From Gnetum montanum (Eukaryota > Streptophyta > Gnetopsida > Gnetales > Gnetaceae), in the NCBI GenBank assembly GCA_015680685.1, contig MNCI01013723.1:23306-87305 (forward strand): a stretch of DNA of 64,000 nucleotides. Reading direction: 5' to 3'. Position 1 is the first letter of the stretch. Each line of letters begins with the position of its first letter. The notes beneath the pieces were generated by a model. The model saw only the letters and a list, made by a program, of their open reading frames with translations. It was not told the origin of the DNA and did no database searches. This document shows, piece after piece, positions 15,200 through 26,484 of this stretch. The position numbers and the translations under genes are program-made.

Positions 15200-15632
15200 G
15201 TGGATGAGACATCAAGCTAAGGCCTTTAAAGAAGTAATCCTAATGCTCCAAAAATTTGAAAAAGTTCTTGAGTTGAATTCTTATGCACTTATGGGAAATG
15301 TAAGTAGAAGAGATCATCCTAATAGAAAATTGTTGTTTTGGATTAGAGATAGATTGGGTTTGGCAACTAATCCTCATCCTATACCTTATAAATTGCATTA
15401 GTTGTTTGGAGATTTTTTCCAAGAGGTAAGAAAACAATATACTTCAAAATTTAAAATTGGAGGTTTTCATGATGTTGTGAGATGTGATGTACATCAAATA
15501 GATTGTGTGGATGTAATCCTTGATAAATCTTGGAATGTTGATAATTATGCTCAATTTTATGGAGTAAGAAATGTATGGAGTGTAGCTATATTTGATGGAA
15601 TCCATGAGTTAATTCCCATGATAGTTAAATAA
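15200..15632 (+). pseudogene. Aspartic protease of G1, active site deleted
   Basis: LFWIRDRLGLATNPHP at about 15335-15380 joins the start of the domain directly to the segment after the active site. Compared with the G2 copy (LIDGGAQENVIS), the D-G-G loop is missing. The rest of the fold is readable: KFKIGGFHDVVRCDV, then CVDVILDKSWNVDNYAQ, the usual D-V-[IL]-L-G-x-x-W segment with Gly changed to Asp. A stop (TAG) falls at 15399-15401. Confidence 0.7.
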
Positions 15633-15959
15633 GTGAGGTAGCAAAGCTCACTAAATGATTTCTTATTCCTTCTAGGAGATAGGGAATACATTAAGGAACA
15701 TGGTGAAACAGGTTTTGGTTTCATTGTTGTGACAATAGTTATTACTAACTACTAACTATGGTGATGTGTAGGTTGAACTTCTAATAAGTGTGCTAGGTTT
15801 GAATGAAAAATTTTCCAAGGTGTTCAATGAGGAATTAGATGGATTTCCACTAATGAGAAATTTACAACATTAGATTGATTTTATTCCTAGTGATACCATT
15901 ACAAATGAGAGGGATTACTAGATGACACCAAATTAGGAGTTAGAAGTTACTTGCAAATG

Positions 15960-16540
15960 GTTTTGTGAAGGTTCCATTTCATCTTGTGTTGTTCTAGCAG
16001 TGCTAGTGCCAAAGAAGGATAGTAATGAATGGAGGATGTGCATTGATTCTAGGGTAATGAATAAGATAATAGTGAGGTATAGGATTCTTATTCCAAGGAA
16101 GGATAATATCCTTGATGTCCTTACCAATGCTGAAATTTTTACCAAAATTGATTTGAAAAGTGATTATCATCCAATTAGAATCAAGCTTAGTGATGAATGA
16201 AAGACAACTTTCAAGATACCAGATGAATTTTTTGAGTGGCTAGTGATGCCATTTGTGCTCACAAATGCACTTGCCACATTCATGAGGTTGATGCATGATT
16301 TACTAAAGGAATTAATTGGTAAGTGTTGTATTACCATTTTTGACAATATTTTGGTATATGGCTCTAATGAGAAAGAGATTTGGATCACTTAAGAATGGTG
16401 TGTCTTAAGTTGGAGGAGGCACAATTGGTAATCAATATGAAGAAAATTCATTTCTTCAAGAGGAAAATCACATATTTGGGACATGTGATTTCTAAAAATT
16501 AAATTTAGATGAAAGCTACAAAGGTGAAGGCTATTAGGGA
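15960..16540 (+). pseudogene. pol: Reverse transcriptase of G1
   Basis: The motifs run in order: LVPKKDSNEWRMCIDSRVMN, KYRILIPRKDNILDVL-like, FTKIDLKSDYH, EWLVMPFVLTNALATFMRLM, then IFDNILVYGS at about 16336-16365. They end in FFKRKITYLGHVIS. The catalytic F-D-D reads F-D-N (AAT for GAT) and the palm MPFG reads MPFV, so the enzyme would be dead even without the in-frame TGA after IKLSDE. The order and spacing are those of chromovirus RT. Confidence 0.85.
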
Positions 16541-17130
16541 TTGGCTAATTCCTAAGAATGTTGGGGAGGTAAGATAATTCATTAGTTTAGTAGGTTTTTA
16601 TAGATTGTTCATAAAAAATTTTAGGGGTATTTCGTGGTCTATGTTTGATTTGTTGAAGAAAAATAAAGATTTAATGTGAGATATTGAAACCTAAGGGAGC
16701 TTTGACTTATTGAAAGCAAAAATTACCAGTGAACCTATGCTTACAATTCGAGATTTTCAAAAGCTTTTTTAGGTGGAGATAGATGAAAGTGAACTTGCCA
16801 TTGGTGGGGTATTTTCACAAGAATGTAGGCTTATTGTTTTCTTTTTGGAAAATTTGAATGATTCAAGGAAAAAATATAGTATATAAGAAAAGGAGTTGTA
16901 TGCTATTTTTCAAGAAATTAATCATTGGAGACATTATTTTTTGCCCAAGGACTTTAGTTTGATGATAGACCACAAAGCATTTTAATTTATAAACTCTCAA
17001 AAGAAGTTAAGTGCAAAGCACACGAAGTGGATTGCATAGCTACAAGAGTTCAACTTTGTGTGAAAGCATGAAAGTGAAAAGGCCAATATGGTGGCTAATG
17101 CTTTATCCATGATGCATGTGGTGAATTTTA
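16541..17130 (+). pseudogene. pol: RT connection and RNase H of G1
   Basis: VGFYRLFIKNFRGIS near 16590-16635 is the connection motif. The RNase H part shows VEIDESELAIGGVFSQ (first catalytic Asp region), then EKELYAIFQEINHWRHYF (catalytic Glu region). IDHKAF and KANMVANALSMMH near 17080-17115 correspond to the D-H-K and A-D-A-L-S motifs, with the Asp of the latter changed to Asn. Several TAG and TAA codons interrupt it. Confidence 0.8.
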
Positions 17131-17199
17131 GCTTATATCATGTGAAAGGTATAAGTTATTTTACTAATTTTTATGAATATGATGTTGATTTTGAGTAGG

Positions 17200-18420
17200 T
17201 TTGGAGGATCCTCAAAGAACCATTGTTGAGTAGAATAGACCAGTGTAGGGACTATCATATTGAAGATGAACTATTAGTTAAGAATGGAAAGGTATGGGTT
17301 TCTAACTGTGATTTTAGAAAAAGTAATTTTTTTGAAAAGCATTAAAGTGGCATGGAAGGTTACATGGATAGGGATAAAAAATTGGAACTTGTGGATAGAT
17401 ATAATTTTTGGCCTTGTATGTCAACTAAAGTTTCAAAATTGATGAAGGAGTGTTTAACTCATTAGAAATTCAAAGGAGGTAAAGGCGTGGATGGACATTA
17501 TATGCCTTTACCAATTCCTAAAATTCCTTAGAAAAGTCTATTTATGAATTTTATGAGTGGTATTCCAAAAATCAAAAGTGGAAATAATGCAATTATTATT
17601 GTGGTGGACAAGTTCTCTAAGATGACATACTTCATTTCATGCAAGAAGATGAGTGATGCTCCTCATGTTACAAATTTGCTTTTCTAGAATGTTCTAAAGT
17701 TGCATAGAATTCCTTTGAATATTGTTAGTGGCAAAGACTCCTTCACAAGTCACTTTTGGAGGTTCCTTTAGAAAATTTTAGGGATAAAGTTAAATTTTCT
17801 AGTGCATATCATCCATAATTTGTTGGCCAAATGGTGATGATGAATAAGTCATTGTTGAACATATTAAGATATTTATGTAATGAAAAACCAAATAGGTGGA
17901 AAAATTTGTTGTGTCATGTTGAGTTTTCATACAATTGTACTTTTCATGTTGCTATTGAGAAAAACCCATTTGAGGTGAACTATGGATTTTGTCCAAAGAT
18001 GGTGAAAACCTTAAAGAGCTTTGATGGTAAAGCTTAAATTAGTGCTAATTTTGTACAAGTGCTGAGGGATATCCATACATAATTAAAATCACATCTTGAG
18101 AAGAAGTCTCAAGAGAGAGTCCTCAAAAGAAATGTAGGCAAATGAAAGTTAAATTTTGTAGCTAGTGACTTGGTTTGGACACACTTGAAGAAGAAGTGGT
18201 TGAGAGCTGTTAGCTTTTTCAAATTGAAAGCTAAGAAGATGGGTCCTTTCAAAATTAAGACTAATAATTTTAAGATAGATTTACCAAATGATGTTGGTAT
18301 GTATTTTATGTTTAATGTTTCAGATCTTATGCACTATCATGGACCAATTGATGAAGAGACCATACAAGGTAGCATTGATAAGTTGAAGGGGGCTATTGAT
18401 CAGTCCAATTATTAATGAAG
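17200..18420 (+). pseudogene. pol: Integrase of G1
   Basis: FMNFMSGIPKIKSGNNAIII near 17540-17600 matches the core strand that normally begins M-D-F. Here the first catalytic Asp is Asn. VDKFSKMTYFISCKK and IVSGKDSFTSHFW (second catalytic Asp region) follow, then LNILRYLCNEKPNRW and FHVAIEKNPFEVNYGF. The C-terminal part, 18170-18415, ends with NVSDLMHYHGPIDEE. Stops are frequent in the first half, while 17831-18037 and 18170-18415 stay open. The enzyme would insert the cDNA. Confidence 0.8.
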
Positions 18421-18560
18421 AAGAAGGTAATCATACTGAAGTAGAGGAAAGCTTCTAATACTTGGGGAGTTAAGAGGTATAAATATTTGCTCTATTAGGA
18501 TGATTAGTCTACAAATGATGTTGTATGAGTCTGTGAAACCAAACTTCATAAGTGGGAAAT
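18421..18560 (+). pseudogene. Chromodomain at the integrase C-terminus of G1
   Basis: The reading KASNTWGVKRYKYLLY, a stop, DD, a second stop, and then STNDVV continues to CETKLHKW. It has the strand pattern and the Y-L-x-x-W-[KE]-[DG] centre of integrase chromodomains, with TAG replacing the Trp codon. Known chromodomains of this kind bind histone marks and steer integration to heterochromatin; that role is inferred here. G2 has a cleaner copy. Confidence 0.65.
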
Positions 18561-18608
18561 TCCTTTAACCCTTACTCCCTTATTCACATGAATTCAATTT
18601 TTGAATAG

Positions 18609-18617
18609 TGGGAGAGA
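18609..18617 (+). other. Polypurine tract of G1
   Basis: GTGGGAGAGA-like purine sequence lies directly before the TGG that opens the 3' LTR. Confidence 0.6.
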
Positions 18618-19541
18618 TGGTGTAAGGACATCTCTTCTAATCCCTTTGTTCTTCCCTATGTGTGTGGTTTGTAGGTTTTGGGCTCTATGGAGATGTCTTG
18701 CCTAAGAGATAAATCTACACAAAAGTCATCTTAGGCTTAGAGGAGATGTCTTGCCCAGCGTAGAGATGTCTTAAGGAAGATGTCTTTCCAAGAACGGAGA
18801 CATCTCAAGGAAGACATCCTGTGATAGAGGAAACATCTCATCCATGGAGGAGACATCTCCCAAAAATAGTAGACATCTCTTCTAAATGTTGGGATTTTGT
18901 AGAAGATGATCCAAGGAGGCCATAGATGACCCGTATAGCTAGGAAACTTTTGGAATTAACCTTTCCAAGTTGAGAAATAGTTGGAAGAAGGTGAAAAAAG
19001 ATAGAAACAACATGGGAATCCTAAGTTGAGCTTCTGGAAGGTTTTTCTAGGTTTTTATCTTTTTTCTTAATAAATATGTTTGTTTTCATGCTTGTACAAG
19101 TATAGATGAAGTGAGAAGAAGTCTTGGTAAGAGCTCTTACGTTGGGGAAAGCTTGGCAACAATGTGATAGAGTATAATGAGTGATTGTAGGTGTGGTTGC
19201 AGCTTCAGGATCAATGTGTGTGAATTTCCCTATGTGGTCTTATCTCTTATTTTCTTTGATTTGAATCTCAATTTTGAGTTATGGAATAGTTTCTCTATTG
19301 GTTGTGTCTTGAATTGAGAATAGCCATTGTATGATAATAGAGCCTCATGCTTTGCAACATCGTTTGAGTGTTTTGAAAGATTTTGAATAGTTTGTAGTTT
19401 TTAGAAGCCCTGTTGTAATCTTCTAGTTGAATACTTGAAGATAGCTAGTTTTATTATTTGCTAGAAAATTAATTATCTTTTCATAATGGCTAGATTTAGT
19501 ATTTGAAGGTGATTTAGTATTGAAGTGAACTTCCTCTAGCC
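18618..19541 (+). repeat. 3' LTR of G1
   Basis: It starts TGGTGTAAGGACA and contains six or more copies of the motif AGACATC/GATGTCT between 18680 and 18880, also present in the 5' copy. It ends near CCTCTAGCC. The exact end is uncertain by a few bases. Confidence 0.8.
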
Positions 19542-19542
19542 A

Positions 19543-20700
19543 TTCACCTTATAATTTATCCATGACATCCAACGTAGTAGCAATTTAAGCTATTGACCTT
19601 TGGTAGAGATTACACATGACATACATATCCATCCTTTCATGAGTTTCTAATTCTAGGAATTCTACTAGATGCATTAATTGGTGATGTTTTCTAAACTCAT
19701 GATTTAGACATTGACTAAGCATGAAATTATATCATTCTATGATCACATCTAATGATTCATTAGTATCATGCTTTCATCTTGTTATCTTTTTTCTAGGGTT
19801 TGAATCTGGAGATAAGATTGAAATTTAATGTTAAAAGCATTTAACATGTCTTCCCAAGAAGAGATAGAATTGGATGGAAGACCTTGATACCATATTTTAG
19901 CACAATCAGTATGTATATGAGAAAAGATGGAGCTTTTATCCCTTATTACTTATTATTTAATCTTTATATCTTACAATCAGTGACAATGTTTGAACATGAA
20001 GTTACAAATAATCATTTAACTACCTATTAAATGTGGGAATGTCATCCATTATATTAGCCTTTTTAGTTATACTCTTTTCAATGCTTTCAATTGGAATGCA
20101 AACCACTTCATGAATTTGACATTGGTAGGTTGATAGAAATAATGGCTCATCCAAGACATTAACACCTACATTCAAATGAAGGTAAGATAAATGTGGAATA
20201 ATGAACTACTTTGAATCATTAGAACTATAGCTCATGTCTCATAGACAAAGATGCATGGACCTCCTTATCATAGAATCATTCATGTTATAGGAATGAGATT
20301 CTTTGAGAGAAGGACCTACCTACTTCTCAACATGTATGCACTTGTACTCTTGCTTCACAACCATATTATAAATCTCTTACTTCTTGAGAGTAACATACTT
20401 TGATTTTTATGGCGATAAGTGTTTATAATCTATCAAATTCTTAATGAAGCCTTGATTGGACAAAGCCTCCTTAAAGGCAGTAAGTGAAACTTCTCTAGGT
20501 TCATTGTAGAACTATCCATGTACATCATGCTATTGTCCCAGTTTGTCTTGATGATATTTCATCATGATTGGAGGTATTGATTTATTCATTATATTTTTAA
20601 AAGTAATTTGGACCAATTGAAGATTATGATTCAATCTCTTTTCATTGATCAATTTAGCCATGCTTTCTTTGATTCTTTATTTCCTATAAAATCAATAATT
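19543..20700 (-). pseudogene. gag: Gag of element A, N-terminal part
   Basis: The minus strand encodes AKIWYQGLPSNSISSWEDML at about 19900, followed by AFNIKFQSYLQIQTL. This is the A-x-x-W-x-x-x-L-P-x-x-S-I-x-S-W capsid motif of plant Ty3/gypsy Gag. Upstream and downstream parts are broken by many stops, mostly TAG. The frame is cut by the LTR of G1 at 19541/19542 and the gag remainder lies at 12110-13105. Confidence 0.65.
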
Positions 20701-20751
20701 GAATAAAAAATTATGAATATAAAAGTATTTCAAGAAAATTCACCAATTCCT

Positions 20752-20770
20752 TCCTTAGTAATGACACCAA
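20752..20770 (-). other. Primer-binding site of element A (decayed)
   Basis: The minus strand reads TTGGTGTCATTACTAAGG right after the LTR. This is the TGGCGCCGTTGCCGGGG-type site known from Athila/Tat elements, with C-to-T and G-to-A changes. It supports both the LTR border and the clade. Confidence 0.55.
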
Positions 20771-22020
20771 TGATAAGGATTCCCTTAGTAGTGAATAATG
20801 GGATTACATCATATAAAGCATGATGCAATTTGGTCATAATCTTTGAAGATGGTGTTGACTAAATTACCAAGAACACTTGTGTATGTCATTACATTCAATA
20901 AATATAAAAGTAGTTATAATACATATAATACAATGACAGTCTATGTTGCCATGGTGAAAAATTGAGAAAATGTTTATGATTTTATATTTTATTATTTTTA
21001 TGTATTTTATGGATATAAGAATAGAATAATAAACAATGCACACACATTGTAATTCCTTAAGGGATAAGTGCAATGCTAATAATCAAACACACATGTCATA
21101 ATATCTTATGGGATAGGTGCAACACCACATATGGAAAGTAATAAATGACCCCTAGTCACAACCTTGATGACCTAACATCATGCCATATAGTTGTGACCTC
21201 CTTGGATAAGGATGAGTTGTTGTAACTTGATATAATAGAAATAAAATGGAAATAAAATAAATATTTTTTGGTCTTTTAATAGTTTAAGGTATCTATGTCA
21301 TGAATTAAATGAAAAACCATGAGCATTATTCATTACACAAACACTAGACTCTACATCAACCAAACGATTTGGAGCTACATAAGCAAGGTAACAATATGAC
21401 AGAGTCTAGTTGCACTTGTAAAAGCAAAGATTCAAAACACACATATAAACATGAAGGAAATCAACTTACAAAGGGGGAGAAGCTATTCACACAAACTAGA
21501 TGTCAAAAGTCCAAATGAGATGACTACTATATCTATGTTATATGTAAGAGCTCATCTCGAGCATTTATAGTTTTCACAATGTAATAATAAAGGTTTATCA
21601 GTGGAGGTCTATTAATGTAGCCTTAGACAATTGTAGCACACTTTTAGTACTTGAAGTCAAACTTGGGCATGTAGAGGATACGCTGATGCAGGGGTGTCTT
21701 GATGTAGGGGTGCTGATGTAGGAGGTGCATTGATGTAGGAAAGTTAGTACATCTTTCCTATCAAAATTCCAAGTATTGATCCTAGATGATAACCAGAATC
21801 CAAGGGAACATGCCAAGAGGACCTCAAGATACTTTAATGAGATTAGAAATTTCATAAGAAGCTTACATGCACAAAATTGAAAAGTGTGAGATGAGAGATA
21901 ATGAAGCATAATTGGGAGATACAAATCTCAACCATAGTAGAACTACAAATACATGACACATAAAATACTTCTTGAATCCAAGGCTTAGAATAGACATATA
22001 AAATGCCATTGGATGTCTCA
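20771..22020 (-). repeat. 5' LTR of element A
   Basis: On the minus strand it starts TGAGACATCC at 22020 and ends CCTTATCA at 20771, directly before the primer-binding site. It is longer than the 3' copy (1250 against 1015 bp) because of indels, including an extra stretch around 21600-21760 rich in GATGTAGG repeats. Confidence 0.75.
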
Positions 22021-22319
22021 TTAGCCTTGATGTGCAATGAATTGCAACATTCTTATACTTAGGCTTACCATGATGTTTGCACAAGAGAATTTAATTTTAA
22101 ACCTACTAACAAGGTCCTCTATTGTAATCCATCATACTTATCACATTGGAAAAGTTTCAATTTTAGTGGAAAGGACCTTATATTATTCATACTAATCACT
22201 AGTTTGGTGCCATGCACATATACCATCTAAATGAGCTTGACAAATTGTTTCTAGTTAATAGGAAATGCTTGAAATATTATAAAGAATATCTTTTACCTTT
22301 AAGATTTCCTAATGTTTAA
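22021..22319 (+). pseudogene. pol: Integrase C-terminal part of element B, resumed after A
   Basis: Reading from about 22026, the decayed frame shows WKGPYII, then GAMHIYHLNEL and LVNRKCLKYY. This is the pattern W-x-G-P-Y ... G-A ... N-x-x-x-L-K-x-Y-Y of gypsy integrase C-termini. It ends in TAA at 22317-22319. Several internal TAG and TAA codons are present. Its place immediately right of A's LTR is what identifies A as an insertion into B. Confidence 0.7.
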
Positions 22320-23460
22320 TCTTGTATTTCACACTGAGAGGTCTATTAGGTTATAAACATGGATTAGTCATGGGGGAGGAATCATCCACATCATGTGAAA
22401 ATTTTCTTTTCCACTATTTTATTTATACACTTTAATAAGGTTAGTGTGCTTATTTAGGAACTTTTACATTTGTTGAGCTTGATAATTAATTATTTATGAT
22501 CTTTTGTTTTCTTTAAGAATTTTCTTTATGTGTGTATGAGAAAATCACTTAATGTGCATTATGAATGTGTACCTGATTAGCCAATGATGGATGAATGAGT
22601 TATAGATGTGATGATGATGCAAGACTGCTAAACAATTTCAAAGTGGAGTCTTGATCAATGAAATTACCACTTAATAAAGTTTATCTAGTCAATTTTTCTT
22701 TATCCATCACTAGTGAGGTAGGATCAAATTTAGCAGGGATTTGAAACTTGTATCATGATTTGTTGAATCTATTACCACCAAAAATGTGGATAGGTGGTGG
22801 ACCCACACCTTAGGATGTGAGCTCTAGAATCTTGAATGAGTGCTTAGTCATTGGTGATAAAAGGGTTTGTTAATAAGGGTTCTTATGATCACTAAAATGA
22901 GTTTGATTGGTGTGATTGGATCAAGGCGCATATGCTTGCCATTCTTGATTAGAAGAGATTCATGATTTCCATGAACCTATATGTGCCATCTGGTAAGGGA
23001 AGGATTTTCATGTTTATGTAAGTTGAAGATACTAGGTAATCATTCCCATAATTCTCATGTACATCTCAAAAGACCTTCTTCCTATAAGAAATGATTTTTC
23101 TTAAAAAAAGAATAAAATTTTCAAATTCAATTAAAAAAGAAGAGGTAATGGGAAGAGTGATACTATGCCAAGCTTTTTGATCCCAGGCTAATCATGGAAT
23201 CACTTAAGTAAGATCAAGATGAAAGGTTGAACCAATGCACATGCAAAACATGTGTGATGTCAATTAGGCATGCTTACCTCATGTTTAGCTTCTTACTTGG
23301 ATAAGACGACTCTCAAACCTAATGGTCAAAGATAGTTTCTTGTCTTATTCCTACCCATGGCTAGGAAGGCTTAGAAGTCTCTTTGTTAGTAAATTTTGGT
23401 AAAGTTAAATACTGCTTCCACCTAAATTCTAAAATTAGTTTACTTTAAGGGGTTAATATA
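22320..23460 (+). other. Element B, 3' non-coding region before the G2 insertion
   Basis: This stretch is the inverted homologue of A at about 10940-12090. No gene is seen. It is interrupted at 23460 by the LTR of G2. Confidence 0.6.
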
Positions 23461-24560
23461 TGGTGTAAGAACACCTCTTCCAATTCCCTTGTGCTTTTTC
23501 CTATATGTTTTGTTTGTAGGTTTTAGGCTTGAAGAAAATGTGGATGAGTGTGTCCTATTAATGTATGTCTTCTTATGTTGATTTTTTTGATCATGTTTCC
23601 TAGATGTTTTTGCATGTTTTAGGGTATTTTGGAATCATTGTGATGAGTTTCGGGGGTTCCATGATCTATGGGGACTTGTTTGGAGGCATCTAAAGGTTGC
23701 AGACATCAAAATAAGAATTTTTGTGTTTTGCCCTAGTAGGTGAAATGTCCCTCCAAAAACTAGGATGTCCTAGCTGAGACATACCAATTGTGCATGTGAA
23801 ATCTCAAGTGAGACATCCCACCAGAATTTGGGATGTCCTAGGATTAGATGGGATGTCCTAGAAAAATAATAGACATCTCATCCAAGAGTTGTATTTTCAT
23901 AGGGGACATCCCAGCAAAGTTAGAGATAACCTAGATAGATGGAAATTTTTTTTGAAAACACCCATCCAAATTTAGGAAATAGTTAGAACACAATGGAAAA
24001 ATATGGAAACTACTAGGGATAATGTGATAAGACTTGAAAAAAATTTGAAAAACCTCAGGTTGAGTTGAAGAAACATTTCTAGGTTTCTTATCTTCCTATT
24101 TGACATAAATATGTATGTATTCATTGTTGAGCAGAAAGGAGGGAGGAAAAACACTCTTGAGAGTAGAGAGTTAAGAAATAGAGTGTGGGTGAGAATATTG
24201 GGCAAGTGCAATTGGTGATTGTAGCTCCAAGATCAGCTTGTGGTAATATGATCTATGTGTTTTATTTTCTTGTATCTTACTTATGAGTTGAGATCTTAGT
24301 CTTGGGTTGTGAGAAAGATTTCTATTGGTTGTTTCCTATATTCAGAATAGCCATTGTGTCATTGTAGAGCCTTATGCTTTGCAATATTGGTTGAGTGTGA
24401 CAGGTTTTAGATGATTGTGGGTTGTGTGAACCTTGTTATAATATTCTAACAAATCAATTGAAGATAGTTTTCTTGTTTTTTAGTAAAAATTTTATCTTTA
24501 CATAATATCTATATTTATTATTCAAAGATGATTTAATTGTGGAGTGAACTTGCTCCAACA
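23461..24560 (+). repeat. 5' LTR of G2
   Basis: This 1100-bp copy starts TGGTGTAAG and ends CTTGCTCCAACA, four bases before the primer-binding site. It shares the GGATGTCC/GACATCCCA repeat block and the second half with the 3' copy. Confidence 0.9.
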
Positions 24561-24564
24561 TTAT

Positions 24565-24576
24565 TGGTATCAAAGC
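24565..24576 (+). other. Primer-binding site of G2
   Basis: TGGTATCAAAGC is one mismatch from TGGTATCAGAGC (initiator methionine tRNA complement) and follows the LTR end. Confidence 0.85.
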
Positions 24577-24619
24577 CTAGTTTTATTTTTGTTTGGATTT
24601 TGTTAATTTCAAATTACAC

Positions 24620-25800
24620 CCAAGAAGAAACAAGTGCAAGATTTGAATTGAGACATGGAGAGCATGGGTTTTGCCTTCCAAATGATGGTTGCTCACTTAG
24701 ACCAAATTAACGCAAAGGTGGATAGACATGCTAGTCCTAGCGATATCTAGAACCATAGAGGTGAAGAGCATGTATGTTCAGATGAAGAAGTTTCATATCT
24801 AGGTGGAGATGGAGTGGATGAAGAGGAAGGTCAATCTAGCTATGGGTGTATAGGAAACAATCAACTAAGGATTCCAATGGGAGGAAATCCTATTCCTCAA
24901 ATAAAAAATCCAAGGGCTCTAGCAGCATTCAATACTTCTTCTTTGGGTAAGCTTGACAAGGAAGATAAGGCAAGACTTGTGAGAGTGTTCAAAACTATTG
25001 CAAGACTTCTATACATGGATTTGAAGACTTTCAATGGTGTAGATGGCATCAATGTTTTTGCAAGTTGGCTGAAGGCACTTGAGAAGCATTTTTAGTTAGG
25101 AGAGATATTGAATAACTTAAGGGTACCTATTGCTGAATCTAAATTAGAAGGTATGGCTTCTAAATGGTGGGAAAAGGAGTCATACAATTATGAAAGATGA
25201 AACGGTCAACTTATTAGAGATTGGGATATGATGAAACATAGGTTGAAAAGAAAGTTTGAATAGTCTCATCAGTGATAAGAAACCATTATGAAGTTGAAGT
25301 TCCTAAGGAAAGGTAACAAGGATGTCAAAGGATTATACATCAAAGTTTGTGATCTATTCCATTAGGCTAAGGTAAACTGGGAGGAGTATGAACAAGCTTC
25401 AATCCTTTTAGTAGGTTTGAAAATGACATATTAGCAAGAGTTATTCTTTTACAAACCATAAAATCTTAATGAGACTTATGATTTAGCACTCAATACTAAG
25501 AAGAAATTAGATGCATTCAGAAAAAGAGCAAATAAACTTTCAAGGAGAAGAAAAGGGATCTAGATTTGAGAAGGGATCCAAGTTCATATCTAAAGATAAG
25601 GAGGACAGCTAAGATAAGAAGACTAAAAGAGGTGATGAGAAGTAAAAGCTAGGAAGAACCAAGACAAGGGAGGCAAAGATCAAGATAGTAGCTCATCAAA
25701 ACTATAGTGCTTCAAATGTGGGGAATGGGAACATAAGCAATGGGATGTCCACTTCACAAGGTAGCTACGGGAAAAGATGTGCAAACCATGAAAGTGGAGG
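24620..25800 (+). pseudogene. gag: Gag of G2
   Basis: The open segment 24814-25095 contains SSLGKLDKEDKARLVRVFKT and DLKTFNGVDGINVFASWLKA, an N-terminal capsid region. LEGMASKWWEKE lies at about 25145-25180. The charged linker is present but broken. The zinc knuckle near 25710-25750 reads CFKCGEWEHKQW and then loses its last Cys through a small deletion that shifts the frame. Stops are mostly TAG. Confidence 0.7.
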
Positions 25801-25859
25801 AGACATCAAGCCAAGCTCTTTAGAGAGGTAATCCTAATGCTTTAATAATTGAGGATGTT

Positions 25860-26330
25860 TTTGAATTAAATTCTTGTGCAATCATGGGGAATGTCAATAG
25901 AGGAGATCATCATGATAGGAAATTATTTTTTTGGATTGGGGCTAGTTTTTTTCTTACTAAAGAATGGATTCATGTTTTGATTGATGGGGGAGCCCAAGAA
26001 AATGTTATTTCTTCTAGGAAAGTTGCTAAATTGGATTTGGTAACTAGTTCTCATACTAGATCCTATAATATGCATTGGTTATCTAAATATTTTTCCCAAG
26101 AGATAAGGGAACAATGTACTTTGAAATTTAAAATTGAAAGTTTTCATGATGTTTTGAAATATTATGTGCTTTCAATAGATTGTGCTAATGTAATTCTTCA
26201 TAGACCTCGGAATTTTGACAATGATGCTTAGTTTGATGAAGCAAGAAATGTATGGAGTGTTGCTAGAATTGATGGAATCCATGATTTGATTGCTATGATA
26301 GTTGAACAAGGTAGCAAAGCTTACTTAATG
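25860..26330 (+). pseudogene. Aspartic protease of G2
   Basis: The open frame 25884-26231 (about 115 codons) carries FFWIGASFF, then VLIDGGAQENVIS, the family's D-G-G-A active-site loop. KFKIESFHDVLKYYV and CANVILHRPRNFDNDA follow. This is the complete protease core that G1 lacks. It ends at TAG 26229-26231. Decayed linker sequence homologous to G1 (about 15640-15850) follows to about 26480, where the two sequences part. Confidence 0.75.
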
Positions 26331-26484
26331 CTTCCTTAATCCTTATAGGAGAGAGGGAATATATTAAGGAGCATGATGAAACTAGTTTTGGTTTTGTTGT
26401 TATGACAATAGTTGTTACTAACCGTGATGATGTGTAGGTTGAACTTCCTATAGGTGTGCTAGGATTGAAGGAGAAATTTACAAA

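Larger units (their letters stand above)
13106..19541 (+). mobile_element. G1: Ty3/gypsy chromodomain element (chromovirus), decayed but full structure
   Basis: G1 has paired LTRs beginning TGGTGTAAGGACA, an initiator-Met-type primer-binding site, gag with a CCHC knuckle, then protease, RT, RNase H and integrase. A chromodomain, a purine tract and the 3' LTR complete it. It sits inside the gag of element A. Stops are frequent, and several active-site residues are lost (see the domain entries). A target duplication is only suggested: GTCAT at 13101-13105 against GCCAT near 19539. Confidence 0.85.
7921..22020 (-). mobile_element. Element A: pol-less Tat/Athila-like LTR retrotransposon, minus strand, hosting G1
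   Basis: Two direct repeats, 7921-8935 and 20771-22020, start with TGAG and end with CA on the minus strand. A decayed primer-binding site lies next to the right copy, followed on the minus strand by gag. G1 splits gag at 13105/19542. After gag comes about 3.1 kb of sequence homologous, in reverse, to B's 3' non-coding part. No RT or integrase is found, so A is a deletion derivative that would need B-like enzymes. Target duplications at 7916-7920 and 22021-22025 are not convincing. Confidence 0.75.

Noticed and set aside
7921-22020. Reading the 7921-8935 and 20771-22020 repeats as LTRs of plus-strand element B
   Set aside because: The primer-binding site and gag next to the right copy are on the minus strand, and B's integrase resumes outside the pair.
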